64,000 bases of DNA from a virus, in the IMG/VR virus record IMGVR_UViG_3300049043_000067, positions 1-64,000 of that record; one strand, 5' to 3'. Of the stretch, positions 53,423 to 61,052 are shown piece after piece. The position numbers and the translations under genes are program-made. The first letter of the stretch is position 1; each line of letters opens with the position of its first letter. A model generated the notes under the pieces. That model did no database searches. It had not been told where the DNA came from and saw nothing but the letters and a program-made list of their open reading frames with translations.

Positions 53423-53801
53423 CCACCTTCGCCGAGCGCACCAAACGCAGCCTGAAGGGGTGCACCCCGATCTGGTTAAGGTCATCGAGCTGGCACTCAA
53501 GACCTCCTCCGTGCCCTTTCTGGTGACCGAGGGCCTGAGGACCATCGCCCGGCAGCGGGAGCTGGTGGCGGCCGGGGCCTCGACCACGATGAACAGCAGG
53601 CACATCACGGGTCACGCCGTCGATATCGTGCCCATCGTGGGTGGTAGTATCTGTTGGAAGACACCGGCATTCAAACAACCGTTGGACGCCATCCGGCAGG
53701 CAGCCAAAAAACTCAAGGTTAATGTCGAATTTGGCGCTGACTGGCGGTCCTTCAAGGATTATCCTCACGTCCAGTTAAGTCGCAAATCACACCCGGTGTA
53801 G
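53419..53801 (+). CDS. endolysin, M15 peptidase family (frameshifted)
   Basis: About 127 residues from GTG 53419, overlapping the previous stop. TEGLRTIARQRELVAAGAST, SRHITGHAVDIVPIV (zinc ligands His and Asp) and the C-terminal DWRSFKDYPHVQL (third His) give the M15 L-Ala-D-Glu/D-Ala carboxypeptidase pattern. One frame break near 53458. It cleaves peptidoglycan peptides at lysis; partners are the spanins and a holin candidate. Confidence 0.88.
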
Positions 53802-53805
53802 CCTC

Positions 53806-53922
53806 ATGACATACGCAGACGCGATCATTGCCGCCTTTACCGCGGCCACAGTCCTGACCAGCGCCAGTCTCGTTGCGTACACGCGACACCGAGCGACAGC
53901 GACAAATCCTACCAATCGGTAG
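53806..53922 (+). CDS. very small membrane protein
   Basis: 38 residues: MTYADAIIAAFTAATVLTSA SLVAY, then a basic tail (TRHRATATNPTNR). One membrane helix, starting 4 bases after the endolysin stop. A holin-like or lysis accessory protein by position. Confidence 0.5.
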   Translation: MTYADAIIAAFTAATVLTSASLVAYTRHRATATNPTNR

Positions 53923-53925
53923 ATA

Positions 53926-54085
53926 GTGCTGGAAAATCGATAAACTTGATCAGATCGAGCGGCGTCTGGATGAGGCGATCAAGCGCCAAAAAGAAATCAT
54001 CATCAAGATCGAAAAGATTAACGCCGTGAAGGACGCGAAGAAGTCTCAACAGACTGAGTCGGGACAAGACGGGAATGAAGATTGA
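53926..54085 (+). CDS. small coiled-coil protein (start frameshifted)
   Basis: About 52 residues ending in DKLDQIERRLDEAIKRQKEI IIKIEKINAVKDAKKSQQ and an acidic tail. GTG 53926 runs into a stop unless a base is corrected near 53937. The strong heptad pattern supports a real gene. Function unknown. Confidence 0.4.
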
Positions 54086-54329
54086 CCTTCACGCAACCAG
54101 CACAGTCGTTGCGATCCTCGGGCTGCTGATCACAATCATGCTGGGCTCGATGTGGATGGGCGAGCTATCCAACTCAGTGACGTACCTGAAACAAACCACA
54201 GTGAATGGCGAGCGCATCGCGCGGATTGAGGCGAGGCTCGAAGCGCTGGTGGACGGCCAGTCAAGGCTGTCCCTTGCCATCGACAGCCTCGCCACTCGCA
54301 TCGACCAGACCGAAAACAGACCGCGATAA
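54075..54329 (+). CDS. small membrane/coiled-coil protein, possible holin
   Basis: 84 residues from ATG 54075. Membrane helix VVAILGLLITIMLGSMWMG, then a coiled coil (RIARIEARLEALVDGQSRLS). It overlaps the previous gene by 11 bases and the convergent gene at 54261 by 69 bases. Lysis-cluster context makes a holin or anti-holin possible. Confidence 0.55.
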   Translation: MKIDLHATSTVVAILGLLITIMLGSMWMGELSNSVTYLKQTTVNGERIARIEARLEALVDGQSRLSLAIDSLATRIDQTENRPR

Positions 54330-54479
54330 CGCGACCTCTTCGAGGGCGATGCTGAGCAGACTGGTCGCAAAGCGCACAGCCTGCTCAGGCGTCATCGTGT
54401 GCAGGACGCAGTCGTGGTTCTCGGCAATCACGATCTCCGCCCGCCCCTGACCAGTGGCCCGGGGATACACAATCAGCAT
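54261..54479 (-). CDS. small hypothetical protein
   Basis: 72 residues from ATG 54479, with a very strong GAAGGAGGATAAGTAATG. EIVIAENHDCVLHTMTPEQA VRFATSLLSIALEEVA. Last gene of the minus block; its end overlaps a convergent gene. Unknown function. Confidence 0.6.
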   Translation of the reverse strand: MLIVYPRATGQGRAEIVIAENHDCVLHTMTPEQAVRFATSLLSIALEEVALSRSVFGLVDASGEAVDGKGQP

Positions 54480-54643
54480 TACTTATCCTCCTTCGTACCT
54501 CGCAGCGGGATCATGTGGTAGATCTCCGCCCACTGGTACGCCTTGCACGCGACCTTCACCGGCGGGCGGGGTGCCGCGCCGAAGATGTATCCGGTCACGA
54601 ACACGCGCGAAATAACAACGATCTTGAATGCAGTGTCGTTCAT
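54479..54643 (-). CDS. small hypothetical protein
   Basis: 54 residues from ATG 54643 (AGGAGAGACCAAAAATG). FKIVVISRVFVTGYIFGAAP, then VKVACKAYQWAEIYHMIPLR. The stop overlaps the next ATG. Unknown function. Confidence 0.55.
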   Translation of the reverse strand: MNDTAFKIVVISRVFVTGYIFGAAPRPPVKVACKAYQWAEIYHMIPLRGTKEDK

Positions 54644-54941
54644 TTTTGGTCTCTCCTGTCTGATGAGGTCCGTGCTCTCCGCCGACCTGTTTCTTCTTCC
54701 TAGGCGCTGAACTAAGCGGGTAGTCCGTACCCTGCGGGTCACCTTCCTCGTACACGGCATTGTGCCTGATCCCTTCGATCATGCTCATCGCTGCGCGGCG
54801 TGCCGCCGAGCGGAAGCTGTACTCGATTGATGACCGGGCCAGTATAGACCCGACCGGGTTAATAAATTCCCAAAGCCATCCGTCATCACCGCGGCGATAA
54901 ACGAGCCTGAACATCTTTTTGTTCGTGCGGGTCTTTCTCAC
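54483..54941 (-). CDS. small basic protein, probably ends early
   Basis: GTG 54941 overlaps the integrase stop (GTGA). The believable part is MFRLVYRRGDDGWLWEFINP to NAVYEEGDPQGTDYPLS, about 75 residues. The rest of the frame overlaps the gene at 54479-54643 entirely and looks unlike protein, so a missing base near 54710 is likely. Conserved function not recognised. Confidence 0.5.
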   Translation of the reverse strand: MRKTRTNKKMFRLVYRRGDDGWLWEFINPVGSILARSSIEYSFRSAARRAAMSMIEGIRHNAVYEEGDPQGTDYPLSSAPRKKKQVGGEHGPHQTGETKNERHCIQDRCYFARVRDRIHLRRGTPPAGEGRVQGVPVGGDLPHDPAARYEGG

Positions 54942-55786
54942 AGTTTCTCAAGCCTCTCGATTGCGTTGGTTGTCAGCTTCGATTTGTTGGCTGACTTGAT
55001 GTACTTCATCGTCGTCGTCGTTGACTGGTGCCCGGTGACCGACATGATCTCCGGCATCGAGCAGCCTGCCTCGGCGAGGCGTGTGGCGCAGAACTTCCTG
55101 AGGCCGTGGAACGGCTTGCTCACCCCGATCTTCCGGCAATACCTCATGTAAACCCGGTAGAAGGAATGCTTCGTCACCTTGCCGAAAAGCGGCTTGCTCG
55201 ACAGCGCGCGCTTCACGAGGTCGAGGTTCGCCGTCGAGGCGGTGAGCGGCATGTCAATCACCGCGCCCGTTTTGGACTGCGTGTACGCGAGATGTACACG
55301 GTCATTCTGCTTGTAGAAATTCAGGTGGTTCAGCGAGAGGATGTCGCCGCGACGCATGCCGGTGCCTGCCGCAAACAGGACGATGTCACGCATCACCCCG
55401 AACTCAGGGCCAGAGATCGCCTTGTCAACGTCCTGTGGCGTCCACGGTTCCCACTCGCCGACAATCTTCACGGCGCAGCGCGACCACGGCACGCCGCCGG
55501 TGATCTTGCCGCGCTTGCGAGCGTAGTTGATTGCCGCAGACGCGAGGTTCATGACCTGAGACTTGACGCCAACAGGCAAGGTCATGTTACCGATGTCGTC
55601 AGGCGACAGCGCCGCCGCGCTGCGGTCTCCGTAAGAACTTATCAACGTCGTCGCCGCGCGTGCGTAGATGCGGCGCGTCTCAGGTGCGAGTTCAAACCAC
55701 CTCACGGCAAGGTAGTGCCTCGTTATCGCGCTGACAGATCCGGCCTTGTCGGTGTCTGTAATTTGTAGCTCATCAGGTATGGTCAT
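54938..55786 (-). CDS. int: tyrosine recombinase / integrase
   Basis: 282 residues from ATG 55786 (AGGAGGGAACTATG), intact frame. N-terminal SAM-like core-binding part, then catalytic residues: Arg in GTGMRRGDILSL, Lys in TQSKTGAV, His-x-x-Arg in FHGLRKFCATRLAEAG, His in VTGHQST and nucleophile Tyr in MKYIKSANK. All are present, so it is likely active. It would integrate the genome or resolve dimers. The next genes are translationally coupled. No repressor or clear att site is seen beside it. Confidence 0.92.
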   Translation of the reverse strand: MTIPDELQITDTDKAGSVSAITRHYLAVRWFELAPETRRIYARAATTLISSYGDRSAAALSPDDIGNMTLPVGVKSQVMNLASAAINYARKRGKITGGVPWSRCAVKIVGEWEPWTPQDVDKAISGPEFGVMRDIVLFAAGTGMRRGDILSLNHLNFYKQNDRVHLAYTQSKTGAVIDMPLTASTANLDLVKRALSSKPLFGKVTKHSFYRVYMRYCRKIGVSKPFHGLRKFCATRLAEAGCSMPEIMSVTGHQSTTTTMKYIKSANKSKLTTNAIERLEKL

Positions 55787-55798
55787 AGTTCCCTCCTC

Positions 55799-56302
55799 CT
55801 AGCAGTGTATGTTACCGAACCCGCCGTGCTCGAACGCCGAGACGGGTATGGTCATCATGATCCCCTTGTCCTGAGGATCGTTGCGGTCAACGCGACCGCC
55901 AAAGAAAAACCCCGGCTTGAAGCCAGCCTCGCTCTTGTAAGGCGAACCCGGGTAAAAGATTTTGGGCAGGTCAAGCCACCTGACCTCGCCGTGGCAATCG
56001 CGAACGACAAGCCACACCTGCAGCCCCATCATTACGTGAATGGCCAGCACGCAGAACTTGTCGCAATCAATGAGCGCGCCACCGTATCGGCTCATCTTCT
56101 CCCACGACCAGTCATCCGCCCGGCACTTGACCTCGATCACGCCGATCACGCGCCGCGATCCGCGCTGGATCATCACGTGATCAATGGCCGAGAACTTCTT
56201 CGGCACCTTCTCGTAGTCGTATCCCTTCTCGTCGGCGAACAGCCGGGCAACCTCGGCCTCGCGATCAATATCAGCCTGCGTCTCGTATCCGTCCGACCTC
56301 AT
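55799..56302 (-). CDS. PD-(D/E)XK nuclease-like protein
   Basis: 167 residues. KFSAIDHVMIQRGSRRVIGV IEVKCRADD carries the D...ExK active-site pattern. The rest includes YGGALIDCDKFCVLAIHVMM and a C-terminal part ending GNIHC. Likely a resolvase- or VRR-NUC-type nuclease. ATG 56302 overlaps the stop of the preceding gene. Confidence 0.65.
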   Translation of the reverse strand: MRSDGYETQADIDREAEVARLFADEKGYDYEKVPKKFSAIDHVMIQRGSRRVIGVIEVKCRADDWSWEKMSRYGGALIDCDKFCVLAIHVMMGLQVWLVVRDCHGEVRWLDLPKIFYPGSPYKSEAGFKPGFFFGGRVDRNDPQDKGIMMTIPVSAFEHGGFGNIHC

Positions 56303-56733
56303 TAGCGCAGCTCCGTTTCGAACTGGTTAACCAGTTTCATGAATTTGTCCCGCGCAGACTGATTAACCTTAAGATCAGCCCGGCTGGTTATGTTCAGGTA
56401 TCGGCGCAAGGCGGCGGCTGCGTGGTCTTCGCTCACGTCATCGGCCAGACCGTTGTTCAACAGCCAGACCTGAAACTCCTGACGCGCGCACAGCATCGCC
56501 GCCATCGTCACCACCTTGCGGGCCTTGTCGGCTTCCGGGTTAGGAATTACAGACCCGTCATCGCCAGTGCGCACCATTGCCACAACGTACCGTGCGCCAA
56601 CCCAGTCACGGAGCAGGCTTTCAGGCACGTCGTTGGGATGGATGCTCAGCTTGAGGACGTACCCGTTTTTGTCTTGCGTGATGCTGAGCTTGACGGCTTC
56701 GAAATTGACGGCGTCATCGCTGGGGTTTGGCAC
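56302..56733 (-). CDS. conserved phage protein
   Basis: 143 residues from GTG 56733 (GAGATACAGGAGTG). KLSITQDKNGYVLKLSIHPN DVPESLLRDWVGARY is a pattern shared by many phage replication clusters; the function is not known to me. Helical C-terminus. It lies among recombination and nuclease genes. Confidence 0.65.
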   Translation of the reverse strand: MPNPSDDAVNFEAVKLSITQDKNGYVLKLSIHPNDVPESLLRDWVGARYVVAMVRTGDDGSVIPNPEADKARKVVTMAAMLCARQEFQVWLLNNGLADDVSEDHAAAALRRYLNITSRADLKVNQSARDKFMKLVNQFETELR

Positions 56734-56906
56734 TCCTGTATCTCCTTCTCAATGAGCGCGGCTGTGCGCTTCAGTATGTTGTTGGCCCTGTTTGCAATCT
56801 CTGCGTCGAGTGGTGCGAGCTTGTCGCGACGATCACCAACCAGCCACATGACAGTCTTCAGGTGCTCTTTGACTTCTTCCAGTCTCTGTAAGTTGTCTCT
56901 GCCCAT
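56646..56906 (-). CDS. small helical protein
   Basis: From ATG 56906: MGRDNLQRLEEVKEHLKTVM, DKLAPLDAEIANRANNILKR TAALIEKEIQECQ. Charged helices. The last 30 residues overlap the following gene and are Ser/Lys-rich, so the true end may be earlier. Unknown function. Confidence 0.5.
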   Translation of the reverse strand: MGRDNLQRLEEVKEHLKTVMWLVGDRRDKLAPLDAEIANRANNILKRTAALIEKEIQECQTPAMTPSISKPSSSASRKTKTGTSSS

Positions 56907-57178
56907 TTGATTGCGTCTATCCCCCTGAGCGACCACCACAGCATCTCATCTATGCCACCCTGATGCAGGTCCATATGGCAGCGGTGGCACAGTGGCACCG
57001 CCCACTTGTCGCTGCTCTTCAGTCCCATACCCTTCTCACCCACCCGCTGAATGTGATGCGCTGATGGGTAAGGGCTCCGACACGCGAGGCACGGAGAACT
57101 CCTCACGTGCCGGAGATACGCAGGCTCAGATCGCTCCGAGCCCGCCTTGTTAGAACGGGATCTCGTCAGACGAGCCAC
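56858..57178 (-). CDS. HNH-type nuclease, YbcO/DUF968-like
   Basis: 106 residues from GTG 57178, chosen for GGGAGCTGGCGGTG. PCLACRSPYPSAHHIQRVGE KGMG, WAVPLCHRCHMDLHQ shows CxxC, HH and CxxCH zinc/nuclease residues in the order of YbcO-type recombination nucleases. It overlaps the SSB-like gene end by 29 bases. Probably processes recombination or replication intermediates. Confidence 0.72.
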   Translation of the reverse strand: MARLTRSRSNKAGSERSEPAYLRHVRSSPCLACRSPYPSAHHIQRVGEKGMGLKSSDKWAVPLCHRCHMDLHQGGIDEMLWWSLRGIDAIKWAETTYRDWKKSKST

Positions 57179-57425
57179 CGCCAGCTCCCTGTCTCGGGGT
57201 GTCAGCCTCAACCTTCAGGCTCAGGAACTTATTGCCGTTGTTTGAGGTCTTGCTCCACGCGACGACACGCACCTTTGCGGGCTGCTTGCCGTTGACCAGA
57301 CCGGCCAGATGCCGGACCAGTTCAGGCGACAGGACGATGTCACCGCGCAAGTCTGGGGCCTTGTCGCTGGTCTTCTTGTTGTTGGTAAACAGTGCGCCCG
57401 AGTCGGGCCTCGTTTCGAAAGCCAT
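57150..57425 (-). CDS. single-stranded DNA-binding-like protein
   Basis: 91 residues from ATG 57425 (GGAGGAGAGACTATG). Beta-rich core (GDIVLSPELVRHLAGLVNGK, KVRVVAWSKTSNNGNKFLSL KVE) and a flexible end finishing SSDEIPF, the acidic aromatic tip of SSB proteins that binds partners. Shorter than bacterial SSB. Protects ssDNA in replication and recombination; role inferred. Confidence 0.7.
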   Translation of the reverse strand: MAFETRPDSGALFTNNKKTSDKAPDLRGDIVLSPELVRHLAGLVNGKQPAKVRVVAWSKTSNNGNKFLSLKVEADTPRQGAGGGSSDEIPF

Positions 57426-58126
57426 AGTCTCTCCTCCTTCAGTTCTGCCTCGCGGCGGGTAAACAGTTCCTTGATTTCGTTGAACGATTTCTCGTTCGAC
57501 TTCTTCAGGTCGGCGAACGCTGCGCTGTTCGCTGTCCAGAATTTCATAAGGTCATCGACCGTGCTGCACTCAGGCAGGAAGGTCTTGACCACCTCGACAA
57601 ACAACGGCTCGCTGCCGCTCTTGCCGGGCACCTCAACGACAGCGTCGCCAGCCTGCGTGGGGATGGCAACCTCGACGGTCTCCTTCACGGGCTCCTTAGG
57701 CACGACCTTCAGGTGCTCGCGCTTCGCCTCGGCGATGTCGATCTCGTTGGCCGATGCGTATTCACCGCCGTGCAGACCGAGTGCCGCCAGCGCGCGACCG
57801 ATTGCCGATGTCTCGGCGTTCTCGATGGCGCTGGTCTGGTTCACGTAAGACTTGCTCCGCCATTCCTCGGCGTGACCTGTCGCGACAATGCTGCCTTCGC
57901 CGTTGCGGATGACAGCCTTGACCAGCACAGGCTCGTCGGCACTGTTCGGGTTATAATTCACCAGCTCGGTGGTGATCCGGTAGTAGTCGCCAGACACACG
58001 ACGCAGCGCCTCGATGCGGTCGGCCACCACCGTGTAGAGCTTGCCGCCCTTCTGCTTGATGCCGCGCTTTTCCTTCAGGCTCTGGATCATGTCCAGCATC
58101 TGGTTGATGTTTTCCGTGTTACTCAT
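57221..58126 (-). CDS. ssDNA-annealing-like recombination protein
   Basis: From ATG 58126. YYRITTELVNYNPNSADEPV and NQTSAIENAETSAIGRALAALG match the core of phage Rad52-fold annealing proteins (ERF/DUF1071-like); the family assignment is inference. The believable part ends near 57430 (TRREAELKEE); the rest overlaps the SSB-like gene and is probably out of frame. It would anneal strands together with SSB and RusA. Confidence 0.6.
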   Translation of the reverse strand: MSNTENINQMLDMIQSLKEKRGIKQKGGKLYTVVADRIEALRRVSGDYYRITTELVNYNPNSADEPVLVKAVIRNGEGSIVATGHAEEWRSKSYVNQTSAIENAETSAIGRALAALGLHGGEYASANEIDIAEAKREHLKVVPKEPVKETVEVAIPTQAGDAVVEVPGKSGSEPLFVEVVKTFLPECSTVDDLMKFWTANSAAFADLKKSNEKSFNEIKELFTRREAELKEERLWLSKRGPTRAHCLPTTRRPATRPQTCAVTSSCRLNWSGIWPVWSTASSPQRCVSSRGARPQTTAISS

Positions 58127-58332
58127 GCTCGGTCTCCTTTTAGGGCAAGGTTTGCAATCTCAACGCACGTGCCCGCCGTGTGTTTGCCGCTAGCGATGTT
58201 AGTCAGCGCCGCGCGCAGGCGCTCGATCTCGTGCGCAGCTTCCAAAATTGCGTTAGCGAGACCGTCGCGACCCTCTTGACGCTGTTGCCACGCTAGAATT
58301 TTTGTCCGCTCAGCGATTTCGCTGAAGAGCAC
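58123..58332 (-). CDS. small hypothetical protein
   Basis: 69 residues from GTG 58332. Helical: AERTKILAWQQRQEGRDGLA NAILEAAHEIERLRAALTNI. The stop overlaps the ATG of the annealing-protein gene (ATGA). Unknown function. Confidence 0.55.
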   Translation of the reverse strand: MLFSEIAERTKILAWQQRQEGRDGLANAILEAAHEIERLRAALTNIASGKHTAGTCVEIANLALKGDRA

Positions 58333-58346
58333 CGACTTGATCCACC

Positions 58347-58727
58347 CTATAATTCCTCTTCGCCGGAGCCGTTGCCGTAGCCGTAGCCGTCGCCGTAGCC
58401 GGAGCCGTTGCCGTCGCCGTAGCCGTTGCCGCTGCCGTCGCCGTCGCCGTAGCCGTAGCCGTCGCCGTAGCCGGAGCCGGAGCCGTTGCCGTCGCCGTCG
58501 CCGTCGCCGTTGCCGTCGCGCCGTAGCCGGAGCCGGAGCCGTAGCCGGAGCCGGAGCCGTTGCCGTCGCCGTAGCCGGAGCCGAAGCCGGAGCCGTAGCC
58601 GGAGCCGAAGCCGAGAGCCGTAGCCGGAGCCGAAGCCGGAGCCGGAGCCGGAGCCGAAGCCGTTGCCGTCGCCGTCGCCGTAGCCGGAGCCGAAGCCGGA
58701 GCCGGAGCCGTCGCTTAGTGTGCCCAT
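58347..58727 (-). CDS. Gly-X dipeptide-repeat protein
   Basis: About 126 residues from ATG 58727: MGTLSDGSGS, then an almost unbroken (Gly-Ser/Tyr/Asp/Asn/Phe)n run, ending GNGSGEEEL. Every second codon is GGC, so the DNA is a degenerate hexamer repeat. A frame break near 58615 turns the middle into Leu-Arg, and a second near 58515 restores it. The start overlaps the previous stop (13 bases). Similar Gly-X proteins occur in other phages; function unknown. Confidence 0.65.
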   Translation of the reverse strand: MGTLSDGSGSGFGSGYGDGDGNGFGSGSGSGFGSGYGSRLRLRLRLRLRLRLRRRQRLRLRLRLRLRLRRDGNGDGDGDGNGSGSGYGDGYGYGDGDGSGNGYGDGNGSGYGDGYGYGNGSGEEEL

Positions 58728-58997
58728 TTCGCGGCCTCGATAGAGGCGACTGCCTCAGGGGTGCAGTCGATAATTTCGATTGCTTCCGTCAGAGTGATTG
58801 AGACGGGCACCGCGACGCGGGACTTTTTATCGTCAAAACCGCTCGTTGCGATCTCGCTGAGGGTGTTGGCTCCCGACCACGACCAGATCCGCCGCGAGCG
58901 GACAAGATCGACCTCGCGCCCTTCGCGGCGGACGCAGGTATCCGAAATGGACACCAGCGGAATACGTTCTGACGATTACTGCTTTGTGGTCAGTCAT
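58715..58997 (-). CDS. DUF6948-like protein (frameshifted)
   Basis: About 93 residues from ATG 58997 (CAGGAGACTGAACCAATG). KAVIVRTYSAGVHFGYL, then after a frame break near 58930 REGREVDLVRSRRIWSWSGA NTLSE and LTEAIEIIDCTPEAVASIEA. This order is typical of DUF6948 phage proteins of unknown role. It precedes the Gly-X gene. Confidence 0.72.
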
Positions 58998-59001
58998 TGG
59001 T

Positions 59002-59341
59002 TCAGTCTCCTGTGAAAGTTGGTCTGCTGTTTTCAGTTACCGAGGATTCCTCGGCAGCTGGGGCTTGACAGTCATGCTGCGTCCAATCCTTTAAAAGTTG
59101 GTCACGGGTTTTTCTCCCGCTTTCTCTCTCAGCCTGCATCCCGTTTTCCAGCCCGGTCAGATAAACGGACAGGATAGCTTCGTGGAACGCACAGCCTGTG
59201 TTGCTTGCCCTCGTAAACACATCGAAGGCAAGGTTTCCCAAATGCTCCTTCATGCCGTCTGGCATGGCCACGCGGTCGAAGCCGTCAGGGCTTCATGCCC
59301 CGGCGCATGAGTTGCCAATCAACTATGTGTTTGTGGGCCAT
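59002..59341 (-). CDS. small protein, possible ribbon-helix-helix (frameshifted)
   Basis: About 112 residues from ATG 59341, with a very strong GGAGGAGGGGGAGG. MAHKHIVDWQLMRRGMKP runs into a stop; deleting one T near 59294 joins it to DGFDRVAMPDGMKEHLGNLA FDVF and LTGLENGMQAERESGRKTRD. The joined N-terminus resembles small DNA-binding proteins. Function inferred only weakly. Confidence 0.5.
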
Positions 59342-59394
59342 ACCTCCCCCTCCTCCTCGCCGCTGGCCGCTGCCGTCGCCAATCTTATTGACCA

Positions 59395-59544
59395 TTAGTT
59401 GAGATCGCCACATCCGGCGGGATCAACGGCAAGAACATAGCCCTCCCACGCTCGGGCATCACCCTCGGCCCTTTTGAATGACCGATAGACGCCGACCGCC
59501 ATATCATGTCCATTCCTGTCTTTGCAGATCACGACAAATCGCAT
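59395..59544 (-). CDS. very small hypothetical protein
   Basis: 49 residues: MRFVVICKDRNGHDMAVGVY RSFKRAEGDARAWEGYVLAV DPAGCGDLN. Strong purine-rich leader (GGAGGAGGGAGG) before ATG 59544. Compact alpha/beta look. Unknown function. Confidence 0.5.
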   Translation of the reverse strand: MRFVVICKDRNGHDMAVGVYRSFKRAEGDARAWEGYVLAVDPAGCGDLN

Positions 59545-59665
59545 AACTGATGCCTCCCTCCTCCGCTGCCGTCACTAACGACCGTTATCTCGGTCACTGT
59601 TGTCGTTACTGCCTAAACCAATGGCCCGCCGGACTATTGCCAGCGTGTTGCGCTCGCTGCGCCGG

Positions 59666-59809
59666 TCACTCGGGGACCGGCTCAGTGTCAGCACCATCGA
59701 CCGACCCGTCGCCGGATCACGTCACCCTGACCACCGCGTGCTTGTTTTCCCTTAGAACTTCGACGCTTAGGTTTAGGTCCGTCAGGAACCTCAGTCGCTT
59801 CTTTTCCAT
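59666..59809 (-). CDS. very small protein with in-frame TGA
   Basis: From ATG 59809 (AAGGAGGAGCAGGATG): MEKKRLRFLTDLNLSVEVLR ENKHAVVRVT, then TGA at 59717-59719, and in the same frame SGDGSVDGADTEPVPE to a second stop. The continuation looks natural, so the TGA may be an error. Function unknown. Confidence 0.45.
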
Positions 59810-59820
59810 CCTGCTCCTCC

Positions 59821-59929
59821 TTAAAGCGCGCCCACTGCGCGCAGGTAATCCTGCACGTCGCAGTAGTTCCTGCAACGGATCGGGTCCCCATCCCTGAGCC
59901 AGCGATCCTCATCGCTGCACTCAGGTCAT
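59821..59929 (-). CDS. very small Cys-containing protein (frameshifted)
   Basis: About 35 residues: MT, one extra base, then ECSDEDRWLRDGDPIRCRNY CDVQDYLRAVGAL. ATG 59929 overlaps the stop of the nuclease gene. Three Cys could bind metal. Unknown function. Confidence 0.4.
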
Positions 59930-60564
59930 TCTTCGTCCATATGAAGGGCGGACGACGCCTGCATCAGGCCCATCACCCGCTCCTCGACCCAGCGCGTCTG
60001 GTCCTCGTAGGACCACACAGGGATCTCGGCCATCACCACCGGTGCCGGTGGGTAGACCTTGCGACGCGTCACGTCAGTGAGCCGCCAGTCCCTCAGGATG
60101 GCGCAGACATGCAGGCTCTCGACCTCCAGCCCCTTCTCCTTGCGGAGCAGGTCGGCGTAGGCATTGAGCTGCTGTTCCCACTCCGGCTTCGGTCGGCTGA
60201 CCGAATAGACCGACGTGAACTTGTAGTCGATGATCCCGACCTTGCCGTTCTGGTGACGTTGCAGGTCGATCTGACCTGAGATGCGCATGCCGTGGACCTC
60301 GGTGTGGATCCGCTCCTCGACGACGTGATCCTCGGCGGTCGCGCCTTCGAGGATCTTGTGAATGTTCGAGCCCATCAGGGCCCAGAACCTGTCGCTCAGG
60401 TCCTCCTTCGCCGCGATGGCCTCGGCATGCTCAGACCGCAGCACCGCGATTTTCGCGGGGCTAACGAGTTGTGTTACACTCCAGTGGCTCGCGCCTTTGG
60501 AGTATTGCTGACGCCCAAACAGGGCGACGAAGGGTGCCGGGAGATTGTGTCTGTTGCTGATCAT
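59926..60564 (-). CDS. PD-(D/E)XK exonuclease, RecB/Cas4-like
   Basis: 212 residues, intact frame. MGSNIHKILEGATAEDHVVE, MRISGQIDLQRHQNGKVGII DYKFTSVYS gives the H...GxxDL...DxK core; WEQQLNAYADLLRKEKGLEV is the following helix. Part of the replication and recombination block; likely trims DNA ends for the annealing protein. It is divergent from the RusA gene, so 60565-60592 must hold promoter elements. Confidence 0.75.
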   Translation of the reverse strand: MISNRHNLPAPFVALFGRQQYSKGASHWSVTQLVSPAKIAVLRSEHAEAIAAKEDLSDRFWALMGSNIHKILEGATAEDHVVEERIHTEVHGMRISGQIDLQRHQNGKVGIIDYKFTSVYSVSRPKPEWEQQLNAYADLLRKEKGLEVESLHVCAILRDWRLTDVTRRKVYPPAPVVMAEIPVWSYEDQTRWVEERVMGLMQASSALHMDEE

Positions 60565-60592
60565 GCGGACAGGTTATTGAAGGACATTCCGA

Positions 60593-61052
60593 ATGTCAAC
60601 TGAGTCGGGCAGAATTATTTCAGGCCGCACAAGGCGCCGGTGGTGTCAGGCTGGTGATATTTGGGGAGCCAGCCAGCAAGGCGAACAGCCGGATCGTGCG
60701 GGTCATTCGCGGGCGGGTGCTGAATATCAAGAGCCAGAAGGCTCAGGGATACAAGGCCCAGTTCCTGAAGCAGTGCCCGGTTATTGATCCGATGTTAACC
60801 GGTGACCTGTCGGTAACTATCAGCATATACTACGCATCACGCAGGCCTGATTTGGACCCGAGCCTGATACTGGATCTTATGCAGGAGAGGATTTACCTGA
60901 ATGACCGGCAAGTCAAAGAGCAGCACCTCTACTGGGGCCTCGACCCGGAGAACCCGCGCGCCGAAATTCTTGTCGAACAAAGAGCTGAAGCAGCACTACC
61001 GAAAGAAATACGCGGAGCGAAAGGTCGAGGAAAAGCGCGCGCTACTGGCTAG
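60593..61052 (+). CDS. rusA: RusA-family Holliday junction resolvase
   Basis: About 150 residues. RLVIFGEPASKANSRIVRV, KSQKAQGYKAQF, GDLSVTISIYYASRRPDLDP SLILD and YLNDRQVKEQHLYWGLDPEN follow the RusA fold with its acidic residues (DLD, ND). ATG 60593 is in another frame from GTG 60654, so a base is probably wrong near 60630. The useful part ends near 60985 (AEILVE); the rest overlaps the next gene. Confidence 0.82.

Noticed and set aside
54659-54690. CTGATGA followed by GGTC...GACC on the plus strand
   Set aside because: There is no GAAA after the putative stem II, no stem I hairpin before it, and the region is transcribed on the other strand.
58355-58715. CRISPR array
   Set aside because: The repeats are continuous degenerate hexamers with no spacers.
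58337-58801. Plus-strand Arg/Ser/Gly-rich open frame over the hexamer repeat
   Set aside because: It is the complement of the Gly-X repeat; the minus strand has a proper start, a ribosome-binding context and gene overlap.
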